Assembly: GCA_035304345.1 (NCBI GenBank)
Contig: DATGQE010000006.1
Coordinates: 1 to 64,000, forward strand
Source of the DNA: IDS-8 sp035304345
Lineage (GTDB): Bacteria; Pseudomonadota; Gammaproteobacteria; Steroidobacterales; Woeseiaceae
Direction: 5' to 3'
DNA: 64,000 nucleotides
The first letter of the stretch is position 1. The number at the start of each line of letters is the position of its first letter. The position numbers and the translations under genes are program-made. This document shows, one piece after another, positions 36,485-45,102 of this stretch. A model generated the notes under the pieces. That model did not search any database. It worked only from the letters and a program-made list of their open reading frames with translations, and was not told the origin of the DNA.

Positions 36485-36510
36485 ACTATACATTGCATCT
36501 CTATGCATAG
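36485..36510. promoter_or_regulatory. Putative PadR promoter/operator
   Basis: In GC-rich DNA this 26-base patch is AT-rich and contains the perfect palindrome CTATGCATAG (36501-36510) next to ATTGCAT, and on the minus strand TGTATAGT (36492-36485), a plausible -10. PadR sites are often short ATGCAT/ATGTA-type palindromes. It lies 50 bases upstream of the padR ATG and about 75 upstream of the VOC gene. Confidence 0.5.
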
Positions 36511-36582
36511 CAACGTCAGGGTTGGGCTACCATGGGTAGAGCGCCAGCGTTCCCGCCGACACTGCTTCCCGAGGAGAGCGCC

Positions 36583-37044
36583 ATGACCGCACCCGTCAAA
36601 CCGATCCCCGAAGGCTACGAAGCCGTCACGCCTTACCTGGTTGTCAAGGACGCCGCGCGCGCCATCGACTTCTACAAGGAGGCCTTCGGCGCCACGGAGC
36701 TGATGCGCTTCGACGACAACGGCAAGGTAGGTCACGCCGAGCTGCGCATCGGCCAGGGGATCGTCATGCTCGCGGACGAGTATCCCGAGCGGGGCTACGC
36801 GGCGCCCGCCCCGGGCGCGTCGACTCCGGTCAGCCTGATGATGTACGTCGAGGACGCGGACGCCGTGGTCGCGACAGCCGAGCAGGCCGGCGCGACCGTG
36901 GAGCGGCCCGTCACCACGCAGTTCTACGGCGATCGCATGGGCGGCATCGTCGATCCCTTCGGCCATCGCTGGTACATCGCGACGCACGTCGAGGACGTGC
37001 CGCCCGAAGAGCTCGCGGCGCGCGCGAGCCAGGCCGACCGGTAG
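36583..37044 (+). CDS. PhnB-like VOC family protein
   Basis: A 153-residue protein with paired beta-alpha-beta modules: VTPYLVVKDAARAIDFYKEA, then FGATELMRFDDNGKVGHAEL, and in the second half MMYVEDADAVVATAEQAGA and YGDRMGGIVDPFGHRW. This matches the YdfH/PhnB-type glyoxalase-like proteins; the function of most is unknown. GAGGAGA upstream supports the ATG at 36583. Ten bases separate it from the mmuM gene on the same strand. Confidence 0.88.
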   Translation: MTAPVKPIPEGYEAVTPYLVVKDAARAIDFYKEAFGATELMRFDDNGKVGHAELRIGQGIVMLADEYPERGYAAPAPGASTPVSLMMYVEDADAVVATAEQAGATVERPVTTQFYGDRMGGIVDPFGHRWYIATHVEDVPPEELAARASQADR

Positions 37045-37054
37045 CGCCGCAAGG

Positions 37055-38014
37055 TTGAGCCGCGACACCAAACCGGCGCACGCAGCGGCCGCATTCGTCG
37101 CGGCGCTCGAGCGACGGGCGCCGATCGTGCTCGACGGCGGTCTCGCCACGCAGCTCGAAGCGCAGGGACACGACCTCGGCACGGCGCTGTGGTCGGCCGC
37201 ACTGCTGCGCTCCAACCCGCAGGCGATAGCGGCCGCGCACCGCGCGTTCCTCGAAGCGGGCGCGGAGTGCATCACGAGCGCGAGCTACCAGGCGAGCCGT
37301 GCCGGCTTCGCGTCGCTCGGCCTGTCGCAAGCCGAGGCGGACGGGCTCATCGCGAGCGCCGTGGAAATCGCGATCGCGGCGCGCGACGCGTTCCTGCGGG
37401 AGCACCCGGAGGCGGAAAACCCGCCGCTCGTGGCCGCGAGCGTCGGGCCTTACGGGGCCGTCCTGCACGACGGCTCCGAGTATCGCGGTCGTTACGGCCT
37501 CGACCACGAAGCATTGCGCGCGTTCCACGAGCCCAGGCTGCACGTGCTCGACGCCTGCGGCGCCGACGTGCTCGCCTGCGAGACGATCCCCGACCGCGTC
37601 GAGGCGGAGGTGCTCGCCGGGTTGCTGGAGACGGTGAAGACCCCCGCGTGGATCAGCTTCTCCTGCCGCGACGGGCGCTCGATCAGCGACGGGACGCCGA
37701 TCGCGGACGTGGCCGCTCGCTTGCGCGGTCACCCGAACGTGCTGGCCGTCGGCATCAACTGCACGGCACCGGAGCTCGCGACCCGGCTCATCGCCGAGCT
37801 GCGCCGGGCGGCGCCCGACAAGGCCGTCGTCGTCTACCCGAACTCCGGCGAACGCTGGGATGCGCGCGACCGCCGCTGGCACGGCACCGTGACGTCCATG
37901 GACTGCGCCGCCGCCGCGCGGGAATGGCGGGCAGCCGGCGCGACGCTCATCGGCGGCTGCTGCCGCGTGCGCCCCGACCACATCGCCGCTATGCGCGCCG
38001 CGCTCCGCGAGTAG
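37055..38014 (+). CDS. mmuM: Homocysteine S-methyltransferase
   Basis: A 319-residue enzyme that moves a methyl group from S-methylmethionine (or SAM) to homocysteine, giving methionine. N-terminal LDGGLATQLEAQGHDLG, TSASYQASRAGFASLGL, VGPYGAVLHDGSEYRG and the zinc-binding cysteines in VGINCTAPE and GGCCRVRPDHI are diagnostic. The start is a TTG with AAGG upstream; no better start exists. It may be cotranscribed with the VOC gene. No S-methylmethionine permease (mmuP) is adjacent. Confidence 0.92.
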   Translation: MSRDTKPAHAAAAFVAALERRAPIVLDGGLATQLEAQGHDLGTALWSAALLRSNPQAIAAAHRAFLEAGAECITSASYQASRAGFASLGLSQAEADGLIASAVEIAIAARDAFLREHPEAENPPLVAASVGPYGAVLHDGSEYRGRYGLDHEALRAFHEPRLHVLDACGADVLACETIPDRVEAEVLAGLLETVKTPAWISFSCRDGRSISDGTPIADVAARLRGHPNVLAVGINCTAPELATRLIAELRRAAPDKAVVVYPNSGERWDARDRRWHGTVTSMDCAAAAREWRAAGATLIGGCCRVRPDHIAAMRAALRE

Positions 38015-38038
38015 CGCTCGCCCGACCGGATCCCGGAA

Positions 38039-38620
38039 TCATTCCCCAACGGCCAGGGCGCGACCGTCATCGGCCGCGCCGCCCGCGAGGACGCTCGCGA
38101 CCGCGATCCAGTACGCCGCGTCGTCGCGATACCGCTGCAGCAGGCCGCGGACACCGGAATCGATGCGCGCGGGCAGTGCCGGCACGCGGTGCGCGCGGAT
38201 GCGCCCCGAGGTCTCCCAGATGATCTCCGAGACGATGTCGGGATCGTCGGCATGGAGATCGTAGAGAAGCCCCCGGATCTCGCGATCGTCGAGCGTGCCG
38301 AATGCGTCCGCCCTGGCGAGCCGCGGGTGACTGAACCAGCGGACGCGATCCGCGTCGATGGCGTAGCCGAAGCAGGCTCGCCTGCCGATGACGACATGGA
38401 GCGCATCGCCCGTGGGCGACCTGTCCGACCGGTTCGGGCCGATCACGGCGAGAAGCTGCGCCGCGGCGGGGCGCATCGCGATTGCCCCGCGAACGGCGAC
38501 GTCCAGCGACACCTCGCCCAGCGTTGCGCCTTTCGGGTCGCTGAGGATCACCCGCCGGAGCTCGCCGACCCGATGTGCCGGGTGGCAGGCGAGGCAGGCC
38601 CGCGCCGGGGCGGCGCTCAC
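38039..38620 (-). CDS. Hypothetical protein with one CxxCH motif
   Basis: A 193-residue protein from a GTG that overlaps the stop of the small upstream frame (GTGA). CLACH at residues 9-13 has the form of a c-type haem site, but no signal peptide precedes it, so haem attachment is doubtful. The rest contains VRGAIAMRPAAAQLLAVIG and RVRWFSHPRLARADAFG; I recognise no family. It may instead be the 3' part of a larger gene with its export signal in the region now read as the small frame. Confidence 0.5.
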   Translation of the reverse strand: MSAAPARACLACHPAHRVGELRRVILSDPKGATLGEVSLDVAVRGAIAMRPAAAQLLAVIGPNRSDRSPTGDALHVVIGRRACFGYAIDADRVRWFSHPRLARADAFGTLDDREIRGLLYDLHADDPDIVSEIIWETSGRIRAHRVPALPARIDSGVRGLLQRYRDDAAYWIAVASVLAGGAADDGRALAVGE

Positions 38621-38859
38621 CGGGCACCTCCCGGCTGCAGCGGAAGATCCGCCCCGGGCCGGCTCGCGAGCAGCTTGCGAACGTGCCCGATGGCACCGAC
38701 GCTTCCGCGGAAGCGTGGCCGCCCGCCGGCGGCGTCCGGGTGGAGCGGCCACTGAACGTGCTGCCAGCAGCCTGAATCGGCCGAGAGGGCGGGCAGGCGC
38801 ACACCGTCGCGGTCCTGCCGCTCCAAGGTCTCCGGCCTGGCACTCGTGGTCGTTTTCAT
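38617..38859 (-). CDS. Small hypothetical protein (80 residues)
   Basis: Starts MKTTTSARPETLERQDRDG and ends at a TGA overlapping the next gene's GTG. It is Arg/Pro-rich, with SADSGCWQHVQWPLHPD in the middle. No family recognised, no export signal. The overlap with the following gene is the main reason to list it. An 18-base palindrome lies inside it. Confidence 0.35.
   Translation of the reverse strand: MKTTTSARPETLERQDRDGVRLPALSADSGCWQHVQWPLHPDAAGGRPRFRGSVGAIGHVRKLLASRPGADLPLQPGGAR
38699..38716. repeat. Perfect 18-base palindrome with a second near-copy
   Basis: ACGCTTCCGCGGAAGCGT is its own reverse complement. A near-identical unit, ACGCTTCCGCGGAAACG, lies at 39098-39114 at the start of the L,D-transpeptidase gene. 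The two copies are 400 bases apart on either side of the divergent gap. They may be a binding site or a small dispersed repeat. Confidence 0.5.
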
Positions 38860-39073
38860 GGCTTTATGTCCTGCTGTCCTGCTGTACCGGCTCACTGCCG
38901 GCAGGTTGTACTTTCAACGCTCTTCGTTGGAGTGAACGTGGCAGGAGCCGTGGATTCCCGTACCATGACGGGCGCAACGAGCGTGGTATCCGCCACCGCG
39001 GTGCCGTCCGGGCCGTTGCAGGCCTGCCGGGCGCCCGACCGGCACACCGCCCAACCCCGGGGAACCTGAGCGC

Positions 39074-39886
39074 ATGCAACCGATGCTCGATGAGCGAACG
39101 CTTCCGCGGAAACGCCGTGCCCCGGCTTCGACGCCTCTCGTCCCGCTCGCCGCCCTCGCCCTGCTGACGGCAGCGCCTGCGGGCGTGTGGTCGGCCGACC
39201 TCCCGTGGGCCGATGCGCGGCAGCTCGTGCTGGTGACGACGCCCGGCTGGGACTCGAGCCAGGGCACGCTGCGGACGTTCGCGCGCACGGAGTCGGGATG
39301 GGAAGAAGCCGGCAGTGCCGTTCCGGTGGCGATCGGCCGTGCCGGGTCCGCCTGGGGCGTCGGCCTGCACCCGCCGCAACCTGGCCCGCAGAAGCGGGAG
39401 GGCGACGGGCGCAGCCCCGCCGGCGTGTTCCGCATCGGCACCGCGTTCGGCTACGCGGACTCCGTGAGCACGGCGCTGCCGTACGAGCCCATGGACGCGA
39501 GCGACTGGTGCATCGACGTCAGCACCTCGCCGCTCTACAACCGGATCGTGGACGCGAGGGAAGTCGGGGAGGCTGCGGTCGCCGGCTCGACCGAACCGAT
39601 GCGCCGGGACCTGCACCTCGACGGCGACCAGCGCTACAAGCTCGGCTTCGTCATCGAGCACAACCCGGGGAACGAGCCGGGCGCGGGCAGTTGCATCTTC
39701 GCGCATCTCTGGAAAGCCCCGGACGCGCCGACCGCCGGCTGCACGGCGATGGAGGAGCCCGCGATGCAGCGGCTGGCGACCTGGCTGCGGCCGGACGCCA
39801 ACCCGGTGTTCGTGTTGCTGCCGGCGGCGGAGTACACGAGAACGCGCGACGGATGGAGCCTTCCCGCCGTTGAACCCGTCCGCTGA
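39074..39886 (+). CDS. Exported L,D-transpeptidase (YkuD) domain protein
   Basis: A 270-residue protein. A basic N-terminus and hydrophobic segment (LVPLAALALLTAAPAGVWSA, about 22-41) form a signal. The catalytic domain spans about 50-245, with GVGLHPP, DGRSPAGVFRIG and the active-site block CIFAHLWKAPDAPTAGCTAM, where the Cys replaces that of SHGC in classical members. L,D-transpeptidases cross-link or anchor to peptidoglycan in the periplasm. It overlaps the following serine-hydrolase gene by 17 bases, so both may act on the wall. Codons 9-14 lie in a repeat copy. Confidence 0.85.
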   Translation: MQPMLDERTLPRKRRAPASTPLVPLAALALLTAAPAGVWSADLPWADARQLVLVTTPGWDSSQGTLRTFARTESGWEEAGSAVPVAIGRAGSAWGVGLHPPQPGPQKREGDGRSPAGVFRIGTAFGYADSVSTALPYEPMDASDWCIDVSTSPLYNRIVDAREVGEAAVAGSTEPMRRDLHLDGDQRYKLGFVIEHNPGNEPGAGSCIFAHLWKAPDAPTAGCTAMEEPAMQRLATWLRPDANPVFVLLPAAEYTRTRDGWSLPAVEPVR

Positions 39887-41333
39887 TCTCCGGCGCCGGC
39901 TTCGCGGTCGTGCCACGGCGCTTGCCGTGCTGCTGCTCGCGCTTCTGCCGCTCCCGGCGTTGGCGGATGCGGACGTCGATCCGGAGGCCTTGCTGCGGGA
40001 GTACGCGGACGGGAACGGCGGTACCCCGGCCGTGGTCGCCCTCGTCATCGATCGCGATCCCGCTTCCGGCGCTTATCGCCAGGCCGTGTATACGCATGGC
40101 GAGCTCGACGGCCGGCCGCCGGATCGAGACACCCTCTTCGAGATCGGCTCGATCAGCAAGGTGTTCACGTCCCTGCTGCTCGCCGACATGGTGCGTCGCG
40201 GCGAAGTGCGCCTGGATACGACGATCGGCGAGCTGGCCGACGTCGTGCTCCCGGAGGACGTCGCCTCCATCACCCTCCAGGAGCTGTCGCGGCACACCTC
40301 CGGCCTCCCCCGCCTGCCGATGAGCGCCGGTTTCTGGATGCGCGCGGTGTTCCGGGCCGAGGATCCCTACGCCGGCACGACGAGGGAAGATTTGCTGAGG
40401 CCGCTGCGAAAGGTCGATGTCGGGACACGCGGCGCATTCGCGTATTCCAACTTCGGCGTCGCGCTCCTCGGGCAGCTCCTCGCGGACCGCGCCGGCAAGC
40501 CGTACCGCCAGTTGCTCGAGGAACGCGTTCTCCGGCCTCACGGGATGAGCGGCATCTACTTCGACGTGGCGAGCGCGCCGCGGGAACGCCTGGTGCAGGG
40601 CTGGCGGGCGAACGGCCTGAAGGCATCGCATTGGCACTTCGGGGCCTATGCGCCGGTGGGCAGTCTCGTCGCGTCGGCCGCCGGCCTCGGTGCGTTCGTA
40701 GAGCAGCAGATGGACGCGGACCGGGGACTGTGGCGGTTCACCGGCGCCGACGGCGCGGCCGGGCCCGTGCGCCTCGGCTGGCTGGAGGACCGCATCGGGA
40801 CGGAAACGCTCATCTGGCACAACGGCGGGACGGGCGGCTTCAGCAGCTTCGCGGGGTTCCTGCCCGCACAGGGCCGCGGGGTCGTGGTGCTGTCGAACAG
40901 CGATGTGCCGGTCGATTTCCTGGCGCGCCGGCTGCTCGGCCAGGACAGCTCACCGCCGCCGCATCATCGACCGGCATGGACCGCCGTCACCGCCGTCATG
41001 ATGCTGCTCGCCCCGCTCGGCCTGGCAGGCCGGCGCCTGCGCCGCCGGTGGGACAGCGGCCGCCCGGTGAGATCGGAAAACCGCTGGGACGTGATCGCGA
41101 TGCTCGCGGGCTACGCGTTCATCTACTCCGTGTTCGTCCCGTTCGGCAACTGGACTTTCCTGCCGATCTGGGTCGCCTGGGTCTCCATCGGGATCGCCGC
41201 CCTGCTGGCCGTGAGCCTGCTGCCGGAATGGAAACACCTGGAGTGGCGCGGCGAAGCTTCGCGCTGGCGGTTCCGGTGGGCCATCGCCTCGGCGGTCATC
41301 TACGCCGCGCTGACGCTCGCGTTCGTGCTGTAG
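39870..41333 (+). CDS. Serine hydrolase of the beta-lactamase/AmpC-like family with C-terminal membrane segments
   Basis: A 487-residue protein from a TTG start. Signal peptide at 1-33 (ending PALA-DA). Catalytic Ser94-x-x-Lys97 in EIGSISKVFTSLL, a YSN triad in GAFAYSNFGVALL (about 190-195) and HNGGTGGFSSF as the KTG-like block: a class C type fold used by esterases and D-aminopeptidases as well as beta-lactamases. After about residue 370 come four hydrophobic segments, anchoring it in the inner membrane with the catalytic domain outside. Its 3' end overlaps guaD antiparallel by 38 bases. Confidence 0.87.
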   Translation: MNPSADLRRRLRGRATALAVLLLALLPLPALADADVDPEALLREYADGNGGTPAVVALVIDRDPASGAYRQAVYTHGELDGRPPDRDTLFEIGSISKVFTSLLLADMVRRGEVRLDTTIGELADVVLPEDVASITLQELSRHTSGLPRLPMSAGFWMRAVFRAEDPYAGTTREDLLRPLRKVDVGTRGAFAYSNFGVALLGQLLADRAGKPYRQLLEERVLRPHGMSGIYFDVASAPRERLVQGWRANGLKASHWHFGAYAPVGSLVASAAGLGAFVEQQMDADRGLWRFTGADGAAGPVRLGWLEDRIGTETLIWHNGGTGGFSSFAGFLPAQGRGVVVLSNSDVPVDFLARRLLGQDSSPPPHHRPAWTAVTAVMMLLAPLGLAGRRLRRRWDSGRPVRSENRWDVIAMLAGYAFIYSVFVPFGNWTFLPIWVAWVSIGIAALLAVSLLPEWKHLEWRGEASRWRFRWAIASAVIYAALTLAFVL

Positions 41334-42645
41334 AGCCGTGAGGACCGCACGCCCTTCCTGAAACCCAGGCGCTGCTCACCGCACGCTCGTCGCCGAGCAT
41401 GAGCTGCAGGAAGAGCCGGTTCGCGAGCTCCGGTGTCGTTCGCCATCTCCGGCTGGCGAGCGTCGTCGTGAACGGATCGAGAACGTTGAAGTCGGCTTCC
41501 TTGCCTTTTTCGAAGTTGCCGATCCGATCGTGCAGGTGCAGAGCCAGGGCCGCTCCCTGCGTGACCAGGTAAAAAGCGGCGAACGGCGACAAGGGCTGTT
41601 CCCTGAGCTTCAGCGCTTTGTAGCCATCGCCCAGCGTCCTGAGCAGGCTCAGGCTCGTGCCCCCGCCGACGTCGGTGCCCACGCCGACGTGCACGCCGTA
41701 GCGCCTGCTCGCGGCCAGGTCGAACAGCCCGCTGCCGAGGAACAGGTTCGACGACGGGCAGAACGCCATCGCCGCGCCTTTCCGTGCCATGAGCCGCCGA
41801 TCCTCGTCCTCCATGTGGATGCAATGTGCGAACACGGAGCGCTCGCGCACGAGGCCGAAGTGCTCGTAGACGTGCAGGTAACTGCGGCTCCAGGGGAACA
41901 GCTCCGCCACCCGCTTCACCTCCTCCTCGTTCTCGGCGAGGTGGGTGTGGAGATAGACGTCGGGGAACTCCTGCAGCAGGCGGCCGGCTTCGCGAAGCTG
42001 CGCCTCGCTGGAGGTGATCGCGAAGCGCGGCGTGACGGCGTACAGCAGGCGGTCGCGGCCGTGCCATTTCTCGATCAGCGCGCGGGATTGCTCGTAGCTC
42101 GTGGCCGGCGTGTCGCGCAGGTCCGCGGGGCAGTTGCGGTCCATCATCACCTTGCCGGCGATGAGGCGCATGCCCGCTTTCGCTGCCGCCTCGAAGATCG
42201 CGTCCACCGAGTGCGGGTGCACCGTCGCGAACACGCAGGCGGTGGTCGTACCGTTGCGCAGCAGCTCCTGCACGAAGAACTCCGCCACCTCCTGCGCGTG
42301 GGCAGGATCGGCGAAGGCGCGCTCCGCGGGATACGCGTACCTCTCCAGCCAGTCGAGGAGGCGCTCGCCGTAGGAGCCGATGATGTCGATCTGCGGGTAG
42401 TGGACGTGGCAGTCGATCAGGCCGGGGATGATCAGCTTGTCGCCGTGGTCGGTCACCGGCACGGTGGACGGCAGGCGCGCGAGCAGCTCGTCCGCCGGAC
42501 CGACCGCCTCAACGAGGCCGTCGGCGACGACCAGCAGTCCGTCCTCGAAGTACTCCACGCTGCCGGCCGCGACCGGGTCCTTGTCGCCGGACGGATCGCG
42601 CAGGCAGTGCAGGATCGCGGCGCGATGGGCGGTGACGTCGGCCAT
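41296..42645 (-). CDS. guaD: Guanine deaminase
   Basis: A 449-residue zinc amidohydrolase converting guanine to xanthine. PGLIDCHVHYPQIDIIGSYG carries the first His pair and the guanine-deaminase-specific PQ; later THLAENEEEVKRV, VFAHCIHMEDED, CPSSNLFLGSGLFDL and VGTDVGGGTSLSLLRTL complete the site. The last 20 residues (GPHGSTARTRASARRR end) are basic, look unrelated to the family and run over the neighbouring gene's 3' end. It follows allA by five bases and feeds xanthine to XdhAB. Confidence 0.94.
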   Translation of the reverse strand: MADVTAHRAAILHCLRDPSGDKDPVAAGSVEYFEDGLLVVADGLVEAVGPADELLARLPSTVPVTDHGDKLIIPGLIDCHVHYPQIDIIGSYGERLLDWLERYAYPAERAFADPAHAQEVAEFFVQELLRNGTTTACVFATVHPHSVDAIFEAAAKAGMRLIAGKVMMDRNCPADLRDTPATSYEQSRALIEKWHGRDRLLYAVTPRFAITSSEAQLREAGRLLQEFPDVYLHTHLAENEEEVKRVAELFPWSRSYLHVYEHFGLVRERSVFAHCIHMEDEDRRLMARKGAAMAFCPSSNLFLGSGLFDLAASRRYGVHVGVGTDVGGGTSLSLLRTLGDGYKALKLREQPLSPFAAFYLVTQGAALALHLHDRIGNFEKGKEADFNVLDPFTTTLASRRWRTTPELANRLFLQLMLGDERAVSSAWVSGRACGPHGSTARTRASARRR

Positions 42646-42650
42646 GAGCT

Positions 42651-43163
42651 TCAGGGCGCGAGCAGCGTGATCTGCTCGCCCAGGATGAGCTGGTCGCAGT
42701 TGGCGCCCTCGCCCGCGCGGTCGATGACGAGGAACTCCTGCCCCGCCTCGAGCGCGATCAGCGGCATGTGCCACGTGCCGCGATGGTAGTTGACGCCCTG
42801 GCGGCCGTTGGTCACGAACGCGCGCAGGCTCTCGATCTCCACCGCCTCGCCGGGTGGCGCCACGACGACGACGAAGCGCTGGCCGTTCAGCGGCACGAAC
42901 GCCTGGCTGCCGAGCGGGTGCCGCTCGACCATGTCGAAGCGGTACGGCAACGCGGTCGGCGTACGGCAACGGGCGATGCTGATGGCCACGCGCCCGCCGC
43001 CATCGGGGTCGACGCTCACGCGCGCGAGGTCGTCGAAGCGCTCGAACCGCGCCTCGTTCATCGGCTGGCGGTCGCCCGGCGACGCGGCGATCACGTCGCC
43101 GTAGGGCGCGAACCGCTCCGCCGTCAGCGGCAGGGGGCGCAGCGAGTGGACAGGATCGCGCAT
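42651..43163 (-). CDS. allA: Ureidoglycolate lyase
   Basis: A 170-residue enzyme splitting ureidoglycolate into glyoxylate and urea, the end of the purine route. Family features: PLTAERFAPYGDVI near the N-terminus, RFDMVERHPLGSQAFVPL, VTNGRQGVNYHRGTWHMPL and FLVIDRAGEGANCDQ. It heads the allA-guaD unit. The 248-base gap on its right (43164-43411) is the largest in the window and holds a hairpin with a T-run and the promoter region of the FecI gene. Confidence 0.93.
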   Translation of the reverse strand: MRDPVHSLRPLPLTAERFAPYGDVIAASPGDRQPMNEARFERFDDLARVSVDPDGGGRVAISIARCRTPTALPYRFDMVERHPLGSQAFVPLNGQRFVVVVAPPGEAVEIESLRAFVTNGRQGVNYHRGTWHMPLIALEAGQEFLVIDRAGEGANCDQLILGEQITLLAP

Positions 43164-43356
43164 GGCGGGAGTTTACGTGGCGGCCCCAGCCCACGGAACC
43201 CGCTCGAGGCGCCCGGCCGCGTCGCCGGTGCCGCGTCGGGTAGTGGCGTGTACGATTGGACGGGCAGGAGCGCCCGGGGCCTTCCTGTCCCGTGCGTGCC
43301 TCGCACGCGGCCAGCTCGAGGGCGTCGTCCGAACAATAAGTTGAATGCGCGATCTG

Positions 43357-43375
43357 CCCGCTCATTGCGGGTTTT
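43357..43375 (+). terminator. Terminator-like hairpin in the leader of the FecI-type sigma gene
   Basis: CCCGC-TCATT-GCGGG followed by TTTT. Stem of five GC pairs and a short T-run, plus strand. No plus-strand gene ends upstream, so it lies 36 bases before the sigma ATG, in the leader. It could be an attenuator, or a chance structure. GGGGA near 43399 is the ribosome site. Confidence 0.4.
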
Positions 43376-43411
43376 CCTGCTTCGCGAGTCTATACGGATT
43401 GGGGATAGTTC

Positions 43412-43999
43412 ATGCCGCACGCGAAGCGACCGCCGAAACCGGCTTCGAGGATTTCTGAAGCGTTCCTTGAAAGCACCGGATTTCTCAGGAAATTCCTGGC
43501 CCGTTTCCTTTCGAGCCAGCAGGACATCGAGGACGTCCTCCAGGAAGCCTACCTGCGCGCGTTCACGGCCGAACAAAAGACCATTATCGAGCATCCCAGG
43601 GCGTTCCTATTGCGGGTGGCGCGCAACGTTGCTCTCACGGAACTGACACGAAAATCCCGGCAAATTGCCGATTATCTCGATTTGGCCAGCATCCAGGACG
43701 CAAGCGGTTCCGCTGCGTCAGCCGCCGAAGAGCTCGAAGCACAGGAGCGGCTTGGGCTGTATTGCGAGGCCGTGGCGGCTCTCCCCAACAAATGCAGGGA
43801 AGCGTTTCTGCTGCGCAAGGTGCACGGGATGCGTCACAAGGACATTGCCGAGAGGATGGGATTGTCGGTCAGCTCCGTGGAAAAGTACCTGCAGCAGGGA
43901 ATCCTCGGCTGTCGGGCTCATCTCCGGGAGAAGGAACGCTCGCCTCATCGAGCTGCGGTGAATCCGGACAACCCTGGTCGAGGATCAAGCCGCCAATGA
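43412..43999 (+). CDS. FecI-type ECF sigma factor
   Basis: A 195-residue ECF sigma factor. Region 2 has the normal acidic patch (DIEDVLQEAYLRAF, residues 38-51), unlike the kinase-linked factor at 1.8 kb; PRAFLLRVARNVALTE follows. Region 4 contains LPNKCREAFLLRKVHGM and HKDIAERMGLSVSSVEKYL. It belongs with the FecI group that obeys cell-surface signalling: occupied TonB receptor, then FecR, then sigma. Its TGA overlaps the fecR ATG (ATGA). It probably transcribes the receptor operon downstream. Confidence 0.92.
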   Translation: MPHAKRPPKPASRISEAFLESTGFLRKFLARFLSSQQDIEDVLQEAYLRAFTAEQKTIIEHPRAFLLRVARNVALTELTRKSRQIADYLDLASIQDASGSAASAAEELEAQERLGLYCEAVAALPNKCREAFLLRKVHGMRHKDIAERMGLSVSSVEKYLQQGILGCRAHLREKERSPHRAAVNPDNPGRGSSRQ

Positions 44000-45078
44000 A
44001 GAAGGTGATTGATTTTCCGGACCGGCCCGCCGTGGAGCGCGAGGCTGCCGAATGGCTGGTGCGCCTCGACAGCGACGAACCCCTGGCCGCCGAGGAGCTC
44101 CGTCTCTTGCAGCTTTGGATGGGCCGAAGCTCCGCCCACCGCAGTGAGCTCGTCGAGCTTGCCCGGCTCTGGAACAAGCTCAATCTGCTGACGGAGCTGG
44201 CCGTGCCACTGGGCAGCGTGCGCCGCGACAGGCCTGCGTCCAGGGCAAGGCTCCGGCACGGATTTGCAGCCGTGACAGTGCTCGTCGCCGTTCTGGTCAG
44301 CACGGCGCTGTTGGTATCCGGTCGACCGCCTGAAAAGACCCCTGTGAACGGCTTGTACACCACGACTGTCGGCGAGCAACGGACTATCACGCTGCCCGAC
44401 GGGTCTGCGGTCATGCTGAACACGAACACCCGGCTCCGTGTCCGGTATAGCCTGGATTTTCGCGACGTGATTCTTCTTCAGGGCGAGGCGCACTTCACCG
44501 TCGTTCCTGACACCACGCCGTTTCGGGTCTTCGCAGGCGCCGGACAGATCCGCGCCGTTGGCACGGCGTTCTCCGTCTACCTGAGAGAGGATGCGGTGAG
44601 CGTAACGGTGGCGGAAGGGACTGTGGTCTTGGCACATCTGAACCCGGAGCAGACGCCGGGCCAGTCCGCGTCGGCGGCGAATGGGGGAGAAGTCACCGAC
44701 CTCGGCATTCTGACCGCAGGCCAGGAAGCAACCATCAACAGCCCGGGGAGCAACGGGGCAGCTCCCGCCGCGCTTTCCAACGTGCGCCAGGTCAACCAGC
44801 ACGACATGTCACGGCGACTGGCCTGGACCCACGGCATGCTGCTGTTCTCGGGAGAACCACTCGAATACGCGGTTCGGGAGATCGGCCGATACACGACGAT
44901 GAGGATCCGTATACCGGATCCGGAAGTGCGTTCCATCAGGATCGGTGGTCGCTTTCCCGTCGGGGAGACAGAGCAGATGCTCCAGGCGCTCGAGAAGAAT
45001 TTCGGCCTGCGGATCACACGCTTGTCTGACACCGAAGTGGTAGTGTCCGCCGGCGTGGAGCTCCATGAAGAAGGATGA
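43996..45078 (+). CDS. FecR-type sigma regulator
   Basis: A 360-residue inner-membrane protein. The N-terminal cytoplasmic part (about 10-60, EAAEWLVRLDSDEPLAAEEL) is the DUF4880 anti-sigma region; one membrane helix lies near 95-113 (AVTVLVAVLVSTALLVSG). The periplasmic FecR domain begins TTTVGEQRTITLPDGSAVML and includes GEAHFTVVPDTTPF and GTAFSVYLRE. The C-terminal RIGGRFPVGETEQMLQALEK is an STN-like domain that contacts the receptor's N-terminus. Order sigma-fecR-receptor is the usual one. Confidence 0.92.
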   Translation: MKKVIDFPDRPAVEREAAEWLVRLDSDEPLAAEELRLLQLWMGRSSAHRSELVELARLWNKLNLLTELAVPLGSVRRDRPASRARLRHGFAAVTVLVAVLVSTALLVSGRPPEKTPVNGLYTTTVGEQRTITLPDGSAVMLNTNTRLRVRYSLDFRDVILLQGEAHFTVVPDTTPFRVFAGAGQIRAVGTAFSVYLREDAVSVTVAEGTVVLAHLNPEQTPGQSASAANGGEVTDLGILTAGQEATINSPGSNGAAPAALSNVRQVNQHDMSRRLAWTHGMLLFSGEPLEYAVREIGRYTTMRIRIPDPEVRSIRIGGRFPVGETEQMLQALEKNFGLRITRLSDTEVVVSAGVELHEEG

Positions 45079-45102
45079 TCGCCGCATTATTTGCTTCATG
45101 AA

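Noticed and set aside
43262..43290. GCAGGAGCGCCCGG with a partial inverted arm, resembling a REP unit
   Set aside because: Head matches but the stem has several mismatches and it is not at a gene end; too weak to list.
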